This document shows positions 9,170-21,788 of a DNA stretch of 64,000 nucleotides, one piece after another. The DNA lies in the NCBI RefSeq assembly GCF_900102945.1, contig NZ_FNGI01000001.1, forward strand, positions 744,001 to 808,000. Reading direction: 5' to 3'. The notes under the pieces are model-generated. The model was not told where the DNA came from. It saw only the letters and a list, made by a program, of their open reading frames with translations, and searched no databases. Numbering within the stretch: position 1 is the stretch's first letter; each line of letters opens with the position of its first letter. The stretch is from Modicisalibacter muralis (GTDB taxonomy: Bacteria > Pseudomonadota > Gammaproteobacteria > Pseudomonadales > Halomonadaceae). Position numbers and translations under genes: made by a program.

Positions 9170-9915
9170 CATATCCGCTTGAAGACATGCCACAGGCCGG
9201 CTTGGATGCGGCGCTTGCCGATCGCGTGGGCTCGCTCGATTGGCAACGCCTGTCCAATGATCTCGATAACTACGGATGCGCGGTGATCGAGAAACTTCTT
9301 ACCGCTCAGGAATGCGATGCACTGGCCGGGCTATATGCGAAAGAAGAGCTGTTTCGCAGCCGGGTGGTGATGGCGCGCCACGGCTTTGGGCGCGGCGAAT
9401 ATCGCTATTTCGATTACCCATTGCCCGAACTCGTCGCTGGGCTGAGGCAGTCGCTCTATCCGTATCTGGTGCCGATCGCCAATCGCTGGAACCAGACCAT
9501 GAACATCGACGTTCGCTATCCGCCCCGGCATGCCGATTTCATCGCGCGTTGCCACGACGCCGGGCAATGCCGGCCGACGCCGTTGTTGCTGCAATACGCG
9601 ACTGGCGACTACAACTGTCTGCATCAGGATCTTTATGGCGAGCATGTCTTTCCGCTCCAGGTCGCTATTCTATTGTCCGAACCGGGGCGGGATTTCACGG
9701 GTGGCGAGTTCGTGTTGACCGAGCAGCGGCCGCGCATGCAATCGCGACCGGAAGTGGTGCCACTAAAGCGTGGCGATGCCGTGGTATTCGCCGTTCGCCA
9801 TCGCCCGGTTCAAGGCAAGCGGGGCGCGTATCGAGTCAATCTTCGCCATGGCGTGAGCCGCCTCAGGTCGGGCCATCGGCAATCGCTTGGTATCATCTTT
9901 CACGATGCAATGTGA
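9166..9915 (+). CDS. 2OG-Fe(II) oxygenase, COG3826-like
   Basis: Product of 249 residues. The iron triad can be read as H153 and D155 (LHQDLYGEH) and H228 (NLRHGVSR), with a basic residue after it for 2-oxoglutarate. The jelly-roll segment VFPLQVAILLSEPGRDFTGGEF is typical of prolyl-hydroxylase-like oxygenases. The start codon overlaps the ada stop, and alkB follows after nine bases, so the gene is embedded in the alkylation-damage operon. A role in demethylation or in hydroxylating a protein during the response is inference; the substrate of this family is unknown. Confidence 0.85.
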   Translation: MTYPLEDMPQAGLDAALADRVGSLDWQRLSNDLDNYGCAVIEKLLTAQECDALAGLYAKEELFRSRVVMARHGFGRGEYRYFDYPLPELVAGLRQSLYPYLVPIANRWNQTMNIDVRYPPRHADFIARCHDAGQCRPTPLLLQYATGDYNCLHQDLYGEHVFPLQVAILLSEPGRDFTGGEFVLTEQRPRMQSRPEVVPLKRGDAVVFAVRHRPVQGKRGAYRVNLRHGVSRLRSGHRQSLGIIFHDAM

Positions 9916-9924
9916 GCGCGAAAC

Positions 9925-10578
9925 ATGACTTCGGACCTGTTTGCGGACGAGGAGCAGAACCGGACCTGGCGTGACGAGTTATGCCCCGATGCCGTGGTAT
10001 TGCGTCACTTCGCGGTGGCGGAACAAACGGCCATCCTCGCGGCGATTCGCGATATCAGCGACGCCGCGCCGTTTCGCCACATGCTCACGCCTGGTGGCTA
10101 TAGCATGTCGGTGGCGATGACCAATTGTGGCGCCCATGGCTGGGTGACGGATCGCTTGGGCTATCGCTACGCTACGCTGGACCCGCAAAGCGGCAAACCC
10201 TGGCCACCTATGCCCGCGGTATTTCGAGCCTTGGCGCGAGACGCGGCCGCGAGTGCCGGTTTCGAGGATTTCGAGCCCGACGCCTGTCTGATCAACCGCT
10301 ACGCGCCCGGCGCCAGGCTGTCGCTGCATCAGGACAAGAACGAACGGGATTTCGCCGCGCCTATCGTTTCCGTTTCGCTGGGTATTCCTGCGGTCTTTCT
10401 GTTTGGTGGTTTACAGCGTCGCGACAAACCCTTGCGCGTGCCACTCACGCATGGCGATGTGGTGGTCTGGGGTGGGGCGGCGAGGCTTCGCTACCATGGC
10501 GTGCTGCCGCTCAAGGAGGGTGTGCATCCGCTGCTCGGCGGGCAACGCATTAACTTGACGTTTCGCAAGGCTGGCTAG
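9925..10578 (+). CDS. alkB: DNA oxidative demethylase AlkB
   Basis: Product of 217 residues, same size as E. coli AlkB. It removes 1-methyladenine and 3-methylcytosine lesions by Fe(II)/2-oxoglutarate-dependent oxidation. Iron ligands H135 and D137 (LHQDKNERD) and H191 (RYHGV); 2OG-binding arginines in RINLTFRKA at the C-terminus; the substrate lid contains TPGGYSMSVAMTNCG, matching the AlkB nucleotide-recognition region. Third gene of the ada operon. Confidence 0.95.
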   Translation: MTSDLFADEEQNRTWRDELCPDAVVLRHFAVAEQTAILAAIRDISDAAPFRHMLTPGGYSMSVAMTNCGAHGWVTDRLGYRYATLDPQSGKPWPPMPAVFRALARDAAASAGFEDFEPDACLINRYAPGARLSLHQDKNERDFAAPIVSVSLGIPAVFLFGGLQRRDKPLRVPLTHGDVVVWGGAARLRYHGVLPLKEGVHPLLGGQRINLTFRKAG

Positions 10579-10641
10579 CTCAACGGGTCAAAATCATCTG
10601 ATAGGATGAACCGACAGATATTCGTCGGGGAGGGCAACGCC

Positions 10642-11238
10642 ATGAACCACTGCCTGGATCAGGATGTCGATTTCCGCAATCTGATGGGCGACGAGGTGCG
10701 TCCGCTCGCCAAAGGGCGTGACAAGGCCGAGCTTGGCGGTACGCCCCTACCACCCAGCGAAGCGCAACTGGCCAGGCGCGCCAGCGCCGAAGCACTACCG
10801 GAGGCGAGCAACTTCCTCAGCGATGAATTCGTCGATTTGCTACCTCCCTTCGACCCGCTCGAGCACCGCCGCGACGGTATCCAGAGTGGCGTGCTGGAAA
10901 GGCTGCGGCATGGCGGCTACGCGCCCGAGGCGCGCCTGCACCTACTCAAGCAGCCGGTCAGGGCCTGCCGTCGCGAACTGTTCACTTTCATCCAGGATGG
11001 CTTGTCGCACGACCTTCGCTGCCTGCTGGTGGTACACGGGCGCGGCAAGGCGCTGGATAGCCACGCCAACGTGGTGCGCTCTTACGTGGCCAAGTGGCTG
11101 ATGCAGTTCGAGGAAGTACAGGCTTATGCATCGGCTCAGCCGGCGCACGGCGGGATCGGCGCGACCTATGTGATGCTACGCAAGAGCGAGCGCGCGCGAG
11201 CCCGCAATCGTGAGCGCCAGCAGAAGCGTCGCGGTTAG
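10642..11238 (+). CDS. smrA: Smr-domain endonuclease, SmrA-like
   Basis: Product of 198 residues from ATG 10642, preceded by GGGGAGGG; an in-frame ATG at 10606 has no such site. The N-terminal half is the polar SmrA/SmrB leader (FRNLMGDEVRPL). The Smr domain at about 95-185 carries RLHLLKQPV (equivalent to the LDLHG block) and LLVVHGRGK (the conserved HGxG), followed by a basic tail. Smr proteins nick or bind nucleic acids; in bacteria some act on stalled translation or recombination intermediates. It follows alkB by 63 bases and may be co-transcribed. Confidence 0.82.
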   Translation: MNHCLDQDVDFRNLMGDEVRPLAKGRDKAELGGTPLPPSEAQLARRASAEALPEASNFLSDEFVDLLPPFDPLEHRRDGIQSGVLERLRHGGYAPEARLHLLKQPVRACRRELFTFIQDGLSHDLRCLLVVHGRGKALDSHANVVRSYVAKWLMQFEEVQAYASAQPAHGGIGATYVMLRKSERARARNRERQQKRRG

Positions 11239-11258
11239 ATTAATTCCCGCTCACAAAA

Positions 11259-11279
11259 GCGCCGCCATCGAGGCGGCGC
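11259..11279. terminator. Terminator hairpin between smrA and the DUF934 gene
   Basis: GCGCCGCC (11259-11266) pairs perfectly with GGCGGCGC (11272-11279) over a five-base loop. On the minus strand it is followed by TTTTG. It separates the convergent smrA and cysI-DUF934 units. Confidence 0.7.
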
Positions 11280-11309
11280 AGTGGGTTTGGGCGGGTCGTT
11301 ACCTGGCAA

Positions 11310-11870
11310 TCAACAGCTTGGCACGCTGTCGACTTCACGTCGTTTGGCAGCGCTTTCGCGCAGCCGACGCGTGAACAGCGGCTCGGGAATATCGACGACC
11401 GACTGGTAGCTGAGGCTGAAGGTGTCGAGGGCCTTGATGGCGTTTTCGATGAGCTGGTCGTCGCGCAAATCGAAAGCGTCGAATCCGCAACGTGCCATAT
11501 AGAAAAGCTGGTCGATCAGCACGTCGCCGACCGCGCGAATCTCTCCGTCCAGCGCATAGCGCTCGCGCAGCAGCCTGGCCAGGGTATAGCCACGCCCGTC
11601 GGTAAATACCGGGAAGCGTATCGCCACCAGGGGGGCCGCGCGTAATTCGCGGGCCAGTTCCTGACTCAACTCCACGTCGCTGTCGAGTAGCGGCGCCAAC
11701 CGATCGCTGCGCGGGCTCGCTTGCCAGAGCGCCAGTGGCACGATGGCGGGGCGTTGATTGGGCAGGGCGTCGCCATCCAGGGAAAGATGCCAGGGGTTGG
11801 CTTCTACCCGGCCGCTTTTCCTCAGAATCTGCGCGCCTGACTGGCTGGCATTGGGCACGTCGTTATGCAT
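11310..11870 (-). CDS. DUF934 family protein of the sulfite reductase operon
   Basis: Product of 186 residues. DUF934 proteins are regularly encoded directly after the one-subunit sulfite reductase in gammaproteobacteria and are thought to assist assimilatory sulfate reduction. Family text visible: VAIRFPVFTDGRGYTLARLLRER and IRAVGDVLIDQLFYMARCGFDAF. I chose ATG 11870 because AAGGAG lies seven bases upstream inside the end of cysI; the ATG at 11876 would be too close to that site. The genes overlap by eight bases and are coupled. Confidence 0.85.
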   Translation of the reverse strand: MHNDVPNASQSGAQILRKSGRVEANPWHLSLDGDALPNQRPAIVPLALWQASPRSDRLAPLLDSDVELSQELARELRAAPLVAIRFPVFTDGRGYTLARLLRERYALDGEIRAVGDVLIDQLFYMARCGFDAFDLRDDQLIENAIKALDTFSLSYQSVVDIPEPLFTRRLRESAAKRREVDSVPSC

Positions 11871-13515
11871 AAACATGCTCCTTGAACGGCTTGATGCCGA
11901 TACGGCGATAGGTGTCGATGAACGGCTCTTCCGCGTGGCGTTGGTCGACATAGACTTGGAGCACCTTGTCGATGACCCCGGGAACGTCCTCGCTGTAGAA
12001 CGAAGGGCCGAGAATCTTGCCCAGCGAGGTTTCGTCGCCCTGGCTGCCGCCCAATGACACCTGGTAATACTCCTCGCCTTTCTTGTCGACACCGAGGATG
12101 CCGATATGCCCGACGTGATGATGACCGCAGGCGTTCATGCAGCCGGAAATATTCAGGTCGAGCGGCCCAAGGTCGTAGAGAAAGTCCAGGTCTTCGAAGC
12201 GCGCCTGGATCGCCTGGGCGATAGGAATCGATTTGGCATTGGCCAGGGCACAGTAATCGCCGCCCGGGCAGCAGATCAGGTCGGCCAGGGTGCCGACCGT
12301 GGGGTTGGCCATGCCGAGTTCGTCCAGGCGCCGCCAGAGTTCCTCGAGTCGATCGACCGGGACGTCGCTGAGCACCAGATTCTGTTCATGGGTCACGCGC
12401 AATTTGCCGAAGCTGTATTCATCGGCGAGATCGGCAACCTCGTGCATCTGCTCGGCGGTAATATCGCCGGGTGCGTAGTCGCGGCGCTTCAATGACAGGG
12501 TAATGGCCTTGTAGCCGGGAACCTTGTGGTCCGTGACATTATTGGTCACGAAACGGGCGAAGGCTCGATCGCTCAAGCGCAGGGCTTCGAATTGCTCGAT
12601 GGCCACATCGGAAACCGGCCGCCTTTCGGGGTCCACGAAATGCCGACGCACGGCATCGACCACCTCGCTCGAGAGCGTTTGTGGGCCATCCTTCAAATGT
12701 GCCCATTCGTCTTCCACGCGACGACGGAATTCTTCGATGCCCAGCGCCTTGACCAGAATCTTGATACGCGCCTTGAACTTGTTGTCGCGGCGACCGAACT
12801 GGTTATAGACCCGCACGATGGCTTCGATATAGGTCAACAGGTGCTGCCAGGGCAGGTCCTCGCACACCACGTCGCCGATTACCGGTGTACGTCCCAGGCC
12901 GCCGCCCGCCAATACGCAAACGCGTAACTCGCCAGCGGCGTTGTGCCACAGGCGCAGGCCGATATCGTGAACCTGAATCGCCGCGCGATCTTGGCTGGCA
13001 CCGGTCATGGCGATCTTGAATTTACGCGGCAGGTAAGCGAATTCCGGATGGAAGGTCGTCCACTGGCGTATCAGCTCACACCAGGGACGGGGGTCTTCGA
13101 CTTCATCCTTGGCCACGCCGGCGAACTGATCCGTGGTGGTATTGCGAATATCGTTGCCGCTGGTCTGGATCGAGTGCATTTGCACGCTGGCAAGCTCGGC
13201 GAGGATATCCGGCACTTCTTCTAATTTGGGCCAATTGAGCTGGATGTTGGTTCGGGTCGTGAAGTGCCCGTAACCGCGATCGTATTGGCTGGCGATATCG
13301 GCCAGCTTGCGCAGTTGGTAGGAGCCCAGCATGCCGTAGGGCACCGCAATGCGCAGCATCGGCGCATAACGCTGAATGTACAAGCCGTTCTGAACGCGCA
13401 ACGGCAAAAACTCGGCATCGCTGATCTGGCCCGCCAGGTAACGTTCCATTTGGCCACGAAATTGTGCGACGCGCTCATTCACAAGGGTCTGGTCGTAAGT
13501 GTCGTACCGATACAT
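11863..13515 (-). CDS. cysI: Sulfite reductase hemoprotein (siroheme/4Fe-4S nitrite/sulfite reductase family)
   Basis: Product of 550 residues. It carries the two ferredoxin-like and siroheme/4Fe-4S halves of the nitrite/sulfite reductase family. Cluster ligands are C416 and C422 (LICCPGGDYC) and C459 and C463 (ISGCMNACGHH); basic siroheme pocket residues are seen in HFTTRTNIQLNW and KFKIAMTG. The DUF934 partner argues for assimilatory sulfite reduction to sulfide rather than nitrite reduction. No cysJ flavoprotein is adjacent, so the electron donor is not encoded here. An 8-bp inverted repeat lies in the promoter region at 13580-13600. Confidence 0.9.
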   Translation of the reverse strand: MYRYDTYDQTLVNERVAQFRGQMERYLAGQISDAEFLPLRVQNGLYIQRYAPMLRIAVPYGMLGSYQLRKLADIASQYDRGYGHFTTRTNIQLNWPKLEEVPDILAELASVQMHSIQTSGNDIRNTTTDQFAGVAKDEVEDPRPWCELIRQWTTFHPEFAYLPRKFKIAMTGASQDRAAIQVHDIGLRLWHNAAGELRVCVLAGGGLGRTPVIGDVVCEDLPWQHLLTYIEAIVRVYNQFGRRDNKFKARIKILVKALGIEEFRRRVEDEWAHLKDGPQTLSSEVVDAVRRHFVDPERRPVSDVAIEQFEALRLSDRAFARFVTNNVTDHKVPGYKAITLSLKRRDYAPGDITAEQMHEVADLADEYSFGKLRVTHEQNLVLSDVPVDRLEELWRRLDELGMANPTVGTLADLICCPGGDYCALANAKSIPIAQAIQARFEDLDFLYDLGPLDLNISGCMNACGHHHVGHIGILGVDKKGEEYYQVSLGGSQGDETSLGKILGPSFYSEDVPGVIDKVLQVYVDQRHAEEPFIDTYRRIGIKPFKEHVYA

Positions 13516-13579
13516 TCAGGAGTGTCCTGCTAGTCGGGCGAGTGGTAACAATGCCTGGGCCCGACCTTAACGCGTTTCG

Positions 13580-13600
13580 TTTATTCTATGAAAGAATAAA
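13580..13600. promoter_or_regulatory. Inverted repeat in the cysI promoter region
   Basis: TTTATTCT (13580-13587) and AGAATAAA (13593-13600) are exact mirror arms around five bases, 65 bases upstream of cysI in an AT-rich patch. It may be an operator, for example for a LysR-type sulfur regulator such as CysB, or a terminator for the GGDEF-EAL gene upstream. The sequence alone does not decide. Confidence 0.45.
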
Positions 13601-13627
13601 TAAGTATATTTTTTGAATTTTGAGTTC

Positions 13628-15616
13628 TTAAAAGGTCGGGGGCGAACTCTGCTGGGTGGGTTGCACTGTCAGTAGGTGGGCGAAATTTTCGCCGTCCTGG
13701 GGGCGAGCATAATGAAAGCCCTGCAGGTGATCGGCTGACATGGCAATGAAACGCGAGGCTTGGTCCGATGTTTCGATGCCTTCCACGGTCACGCTCAAGC
13801 CCAGCGCATGGCCCATTTCGATGATGGCGCTGGCCAGCAGGGCATGGCGTTCATCCTTCGGACCGCCCTGTACGAAGCTGCGGTCGATCTTGATGATATC
13901 GAAGGGTAATTTCTGAAGATAGCTCAGCGATGAGTAGCCGGTACCGAAGTCGTCGATCGCCAGACGACAACCGAGCGCGCGCAGTGCGGCAAACTGCTCG
14001 AGAATTGCTGGTTCGGGGTTGAGCATCAGGTTCTCGGTCATCTCGAGAATGATGCGCTCGGCCGGCACGTCGTGCACTTTCAGAGAGCGGCGCAGCGCCT
14101 CGACGAATCCGCCGGCATGCAGTTGCCGCGCCGAGACATTGAAGGATAGTGTCAATTCATTATGCCCCTGGGCATCCATGCGCTTGAGCCACGCCAGGCC
14201 TTGATCCACCACCCATTGGCCGATCGGCACGATCAGCCCCGATTCCTCGGCGACCGGGATGAACGTGGCCGGCGAGATCATGCCGCGCTGTGGGTGCACC
14301 ATGCGCAGCAAGGCTTCGGCGCCAACGACTTTACCCAGGTCGACCCCGAATATCGGCTGAAATGCCAACCGCAGGTGTCCTTCGCTCAGCGCGTGATGCA
14401 GATCGCGTTCGAGAATGATCATGTCGCTGGCCGGTAGTCGCGATGCGCTGTGCTGATAGAGCCGGTACTGACCGCGTCCGATCGATTTGACGTTCTGGAC
14501 GGCCAACACCAGGGCCTTGACCAACGACTCGGTGGTATGGGCATGGCGCGGGTAAAGCGCACCACCCATCGTGAAGGAGACGAACAGCTCCTCCTGACCG
14601 ATAAAGAAAGGCGCCTGTAAGGCTTCACGCAGTTGGGCGGCCTGGTTCGCCAGCGTGCTGGCGTCGGCATCGGCAAAGGTGATGACGAACTCGTCGCCAC
14701 CCAGGCGAGTGAGAAGGCTAGCGTTCGACTGCAGCGCCGACTGCTTGAGGCGTTCGGCAATATCGACGAGCAGGGCATTGCCGGCCTGCTGACCATAACT
14801 CTCGTTGATCCAGCGGAAATGGTTGATATCCAGTTGCAGCAGGCCCAGACCGCGCTGCGGCTGTGTCGCGATCCATTCATCGAGCGCTTCGGACAGGCCG
14901 GTACGATTATAGAGTTGAGTCAGGCGGTCGTGGCGTGTCTGGTAGTCGATTTCGCGCTGAGCCTCGTCGAGCTGCACGCCCAGCGTATTGAAAGCGCGCA
15001 GGGCATCGCCGACTTCACCGGCGGCGCGGGTCGAAATGGGGCGGAACCCCTCGCCACTGCGTAAATGGCGCATGGCGGAGAGGATCGCGTTGAGCGGGGT
15101 AATCACGTGGCGGTAATGAAAGCGCAGCGAGAGCCAGGTGATCAGCAGTACCATCAACCCGACAGCCAGGAAGATGTTGAGCACGGCGGCCTTGATGCTT
15201 TCGCCGAGTTGCTCGCGGGAAAACGCCAGGCGAATTTCGCCGGTTTCGCGCGCGCGGTAGTCGTCGTTGAACACGATGGGTGCGCTTCGCCATAACGGTT
15301 GAAGCGACGATTTCGAGCCTTGGCTCGCGTAGACCACATTGCCGCTGCTATCGAGGATCTGCACGCTGGTAACGTCGTCATCGGCGTACAGAACGTCGAC
15401 CAGCGCCTGGATGCTCGTCTCGTCCATATTCCACATGGGAGAGGCCAGCAGAGCCGCGCCGATGCGCAACAGCTCCGATTCCTTGTATTCGAGTTCGCGG
15501 GTGAAGTTGGCTTGCAACTGCCAGGCTTGAAAACCGCTCAGCGCTACCGCTATCAACAGCGACACCGGAAGAATGCGCAGCACGAACAGCCAGTCGAGCG
15601 ACAGCCAGCGTCTCAT
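13628..15616 (-). CDS. Membrane-bound GGDEF-EAL cyclic-di-GMP signalling protein
   Basis: Product of 662 residues. Two membrane helices (about 12-30 and 145-165) flank a periplasmic sensor region of about 110 residues, followed by a HAMP-like linker, a GGDEF domain (LGGDEF at 305-310, intact active site) and an EAL domain (EALLR from E434, DDFGTGYSS, and the VEGIET loop). All signature residues for both diguanylate cyclase and phosphodiesterase are kept, so either or both activities are possible. Upstream of cysI on the same strand with a 112-base gap; no functional link is evident. Confidence 0.92.
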   Translation of the reverse strand: MRRWLSLDWLFVLRILPVSLLIAVALSGFQAWQLQANFTRELEYKESELLRIGAALLASPMWNMDETSIQALVDVLYADDDVTSVQILDSSGNVVYASQGSKSSLQPLWRSAPIVFNDDYRARETGEIRLAFSREQLGESIKAAVLNIFLAVGLMVLLITWLSLRFHYRHVITPLNAILSAMRHLRSGEGFRPISTRAAGEVGDALRAFNTLGVQLDEAQREIDYQTRHDRLTQLYNRTGLSEALDEWIATQPQRGLGLLQLDINHFRWINESYGQQAGNALLVDIAERLKQSALQSNASLLTRLGGDEFVITFADADASTLANQAAQLREALQAPFFIGQEELFVSFTMGGALYPRHAHTTESLVKALVLAVQNVKSIGRGQYRLYQHSASRLPASDMIILERDLHHALSEGHLRLAFQPIFGVDLGKVVGAEALLRMVHPQRGMISPATFIPVAEESGLIVPIGQWVVDQGLAWLKRMDAQGHNELTLSFNVSARQLHAGGFVEALRRSLKVHDVPAERIILEMTENLMLNPEPAILEQFAALRALGCRLAIDDFGTGYSSLSYLQKLPFDIIKIDRSFVQGGPKDERHALLASAIIEMGHALGLSVTVEGIETSDQASRFIAMSADHLQGFHYARPQDGENFAHLLTVQPTQQSSPPTF

Positions 15617-15974
15617 GTTTTCGCCTCGGCCATCACTGGCGCACTAACGAATGAATAGCCAAGCGGAATGAAACGCGGCAATTCGTGCGCGCAGGCATTT
15701 GTGCAGTGGTTTCCTGACGATGAAGACACTACGTGCACTAGGGCTCCCTAACCGACGCTTGGCCGGGTCGATGTCCGATACATTCATAAACTGAGCAGTT
15801 GCCAACGCCGACGTTGTCGGGTCAGCGCGCGGCACGGGAACTCAGGCGACGGTAGCCGGGCAACCGAACACCGATCAGGGCGTATTCCCAATACTGCGCC
15901 TGTTCATCACGCTATCGGCAGGAATGCCAACCACTGAAGGGTCAGGGTTCGGGTAATCGATACGCTATTGAAGC
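15617..15974. other. Intergenic stretch without recognisable gene
   Basis: About 360 bases between the metH terminator and the GGDEF-EAL gene. I find no supported gene. On the minus strand a short open stretch at about 15840-15920 reads like protein (WEYALIGVRLPGYRRLSS) but is blocked upstream by a TAG after about 28 codons and has no start, so at most it is a remnant. Confidence 0.5.
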
Positions 15975-15994
15975 AGCGGCCCGCTCGGGCCGCT
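15975..15994 (-). terminator. metH terminator hairpin
   Basis: AGCGGCCC (15975-15982) pairs perfectly with GGGCCGCT (15987-15994) over a GCTC loop, starting eight bases past the metH stop codon. Confidence 0.7.
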
Positions 15995-16001
15995 GTTACT
16001 T

Positions 16002-19733
<3,732 letters not shown>

Positions 19734-19962
19734 GGTCGACGTGGGTCTCCAGCAAATCTGATAACGGTCCGCGACTCAAAACGGCGGCGCTTTTGGAGCG
19801 GCTCGGCAGGTGCCTTGGGCCGCGTTTTTAGGCTGGCTATCTTAACAGAAAGCGAAGGGCGCGGGGCAGGGGCGTCATAACCGAGTATTTCACTCGGGAT
19901 TGTGTCGGTGGCGGTTTTTTCTTACCATTAGACGTAGAACTTTCCATGATGAGTCGAGCTTC

Positions 19963-20550
19963 ATGAGCCAGAGTATCGAGATCACCGATAGCGCCCAGGA
20001 TTACCTCGCCGAGCTGCTGGCCAAGCAGAACGTCGAGGGCATCGCGGTACGGATTTTCATTACCCAGCCCGGCACGCCTTATGCTGAAACGTGCCTGGCT
20101 TACTGCCGTCCCGGCGAGGAAGAGCCCAGTGACGAAAAGCTGGCTTTGGAGAAGATCGATGTCTTTCTCGACAAGCATAGCCTGGCGTTTCTGGAAGAAG
20201 CCGTGGTCGACTTCAATGCCGATCGCATGGGCGGCCAACTGACCATCAAGGCGCCCAACGCCAAGATGCCCAAGGTCAACGCCGACAGCCCGATGGAAGA
20301 TCGCATCAATTATGTGCTGTATAGCGAGATCAACCCGGGCTTGGCCTCTCACGGTGGTGAGGTCAAACTGATTCAACTGGCCGAGGAAAACATCGCCGTG
20401 CTGCAGTTCGGCGGTGGCTGCCAGGGTTGTGCCGCAGTCGACCTGACCCTCAAGGAAGGTGTCGAGAAAACCCTGCTCGAGCGCATTCCCGAGTTGGCCG
20501 GCATTCGCGACGTCACCGACCACACCGATACCACCAATGCCTACTACTGA
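19963..20550 (+). CDS. nfuA: Fe-S biogenesis protein NfuA
   Basis: Product of 195 residues. An N-terminal degenerate A-type scaffold domain and a C-terminal Nfu domain whose C153 and C156 ([19 protein letters not shown]) carry a 4Fe-4S cluster for delivery to target enzymes. I chose ATG 19963 because homology begins at MSQSIEITD; the longer frame from 19900 lacks family resemblance. Divergent from metH. A short hairpin CCGAGT/ACTCGG at 19881-19897 lies in the shared upstream region. Confidence 0.94.
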   Translation: MSQSIEITDSAQDYLAELLAKQNVEGIAVRIFITQPGTPYAETCLAYCRPGEEEPSDEKLALEKIDVFLDKHSLAFLEEAVVDFNADRMGGQLTIKAPNAKMPKVNADSPMEDRINYVLYSEINPGLASHGGEVKLIQLAEENIAVLQFGGGCQGCAAVDLTLKEGVEKTLLERIPELAGIRDVTDHTDTTNAYY

Positions 20551-20552
20551 TG

Positions 20553-20600
20553 CGTCTCGCTAGCGAGACGTCAAATGGGCCGCCTTCTCGGGCGGCCCAT
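20553..20600. terminator. Tandem hairpins after nfuA
   Basis: Two perfect hairpins follow the nfuA stop: CGTCTCGC/GCGAGACG at 20553-20570 with a two-base spacer, and ATGGGCCGCC/GGCGGCCCAT at 20575-20600 with a six-base loop. The second is a strong GC-rich stem without a long T-run. They lie between nfuA and the convergent KfrA-like gene and probably stop both. Confidence 0.7.
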
Positions 20601-20626
20601 TGCGTTGGTAGATAGCGGCGACGCGG

Positions 20627-21592
20627 TCAATAGACGAAGGGCGGCAGGGGCGCCTGGGCCAGGCGAGCCTCGGCGTCGCGCAGTCGTTCCTCGGTCGCCG
20701 TCAACGCCTGATGCTTTTCGTTGAGCGCTTCCTCCACACGCTGAGCCTTCAACTCGTTCTGCTTGAGTGCGTCCTGCGCCTGGCGTAGCGTCCAGCCGGT
20801 TTCGCGGTGCTTGGCCTGTTCGTCGGCGAGTTCATGGCGGGCCTGCTGCAATCGTGCATCGAGATCGGCGGTACGTTTTTCCAGTGCTTCGAGACGCTGC
20901 AGTTGCTGTTTGTCGCTGGCTTGGCGCTCCTGCCGAGCATTGTCGAGCAGCTTCATCAAGCGGGCTTCCGCCGCTTCGTGGCGCTGTTCTTCCTGGGCGA
21001 GTTGGGCGCGGAACTCATCGCTCTTGCGGGTTAGCGAGGCCTGATGCTCGCGTCCCAAGCGCTCATTGTCGGCCTGCAGACGCTGAAGCTGCTCCTCGAC
21101 GCTTTGCGTTTGGCGTTCTAGCTGAGTTTCGCGTTGCCGGGCACTATCGCGTTCGGCCTCTATGCGCGCAATCTGAGTGCAATACTCTTCGATGCGAGCC
21201 TGAGCCTGCTGCAGGTGCTCGCTGAGCGCGACTTCGCGCTGCGCGGCGTCTTCGGCCTCACGGCGAGCCGTGCCGGCCAATGCCTTGGCTTCTTCGACCT
21301 TGCGATCGGCCTCCTGGCGATAATGCGCCAGGCCGTCGGCGGCACTTTCCTGGGCCTGCTGCCACAGAGCCTGCACCAGCGACTCGACGGGGGCGGGGAT
21401 TTCCTGCGACATGGGGCGGTCGCGATTCTCGTCACGCTGGGTGCGCCATTCGCGAAGGTGATCGCTAATCGTCGTGAAGCTTCCAGTTCCCAGCACTTCA
21501 CGGATTTTTTGCACGCTGGGGCTCTCAGCCTGTTGCAATAGCAGGTCGATTGCCCGTCGCACGTCTTCGTATTGAATGCCACTGCGTGCCAT
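20627..21592 (-). CDS. KfrA N-terminal-domain DNA-binding coiled-coil protein
   Basis: Product of 321 residues. The first 75 residues (IQYEDVRRAIDLLLQQ, PSVQKIREVLGTGSFTTISDHLREW) are the helix-turn-helix of KfrA-type proteins; from about 80 to 310 the chain is almost wholly heptad-rich, with Glu, Gln, Arg and Ala dominating, and should form a long alpha-helical coiled coil. KfrA proteins on plasmids bind an operator upstream of their own gene and form filaments that help partition; chromosomal versions are little studied. A near-perfect 26-bp palindrome lies about 95 bases upstream, between this gene and the divergent sufE. Confidence 0.83.
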   Translation of the reverse strand: MARSGIQYEDVRRAIDLLLQQAESPSVQKIREVLGTGSFTTISDHLREWRTQRDENRDRPMSQEIPAPVESLVQALWQQAQESAADGLAHYRQEADRKVEEAKALAGTARREAEDAAQREVALSEHLQQAQARIEEYCTQIARIEAERDSARQRETQLERQTQSVEEQLQRLQADNERLGREHQASLTRKSDEFRAQLAQEEQRHEAAEARLMKLLDNARQERQASDKQQLQRLEALEKRTADLDARLQQARHELADEQAKHRETGWTLRQAQDALKQNELKAQRVEEALNEKHQALTATEERLRDAEARLAQAPLPPFVY

Positions 21593-21686
21593 GCGCTTCT
21601 CCTTGCATTGGATTCGCGGCTTCTTTCTTGAAGCCCGTCTTCAGCTTAGCGTAGCGCAAGGGTTGTCGGAAAATTAATGTTTTATG

Positions 21687-21712
21687 TTTTACATATTACG
21701 TAATACGTAAAA
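21687..21712. promoter_or_regulatory. 26-bp palindrome between kfrA-like gene and sufE
   Basis: The arm TTTTACATATTAC at 21687-21699 and its partner GTAATACGTAAAA at 21700-21712 mirror each other at all but one base pair (24 of 26 positions), centred on TTACGTAA. It sits in an AT-rich patch in the divergent promoter region and is the natural candidate for the KfrA-like protein's binding site. A sufE -10 box TATAAT is at 21755-21760. Confidence 0.62.
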
Positions 21713-21788
21713 ATTACACATACTTCCTGGCGGACGCTACCGTGCTCAAGCCGTTATAATGGATATATAAACTGAATGAGGAGTTTCC

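Noticed and set aside
13560-13639. CCCGACCTT and AAGGTCGGG inverted repeat around the cysI leader
   Set aside because: Nine bases, 62 apart, with one copy inside the end of the GGDEF-EAL gene; likely coincidence in GC-rich DNA.
15840-15935. Protein-like short stretch on the minus strand
   Set aside because: No start codon, a TAG about 28 codons upstream, and no recognisable family; too short to call a gene or pseudogene.
19734-19962. Possible cobalamin riboswitch before metH
   Set aside because: The gap is too short and no B12-box-like sequence or matching stem structure is visible; only a 6-bp hairpin at 19881-19897.
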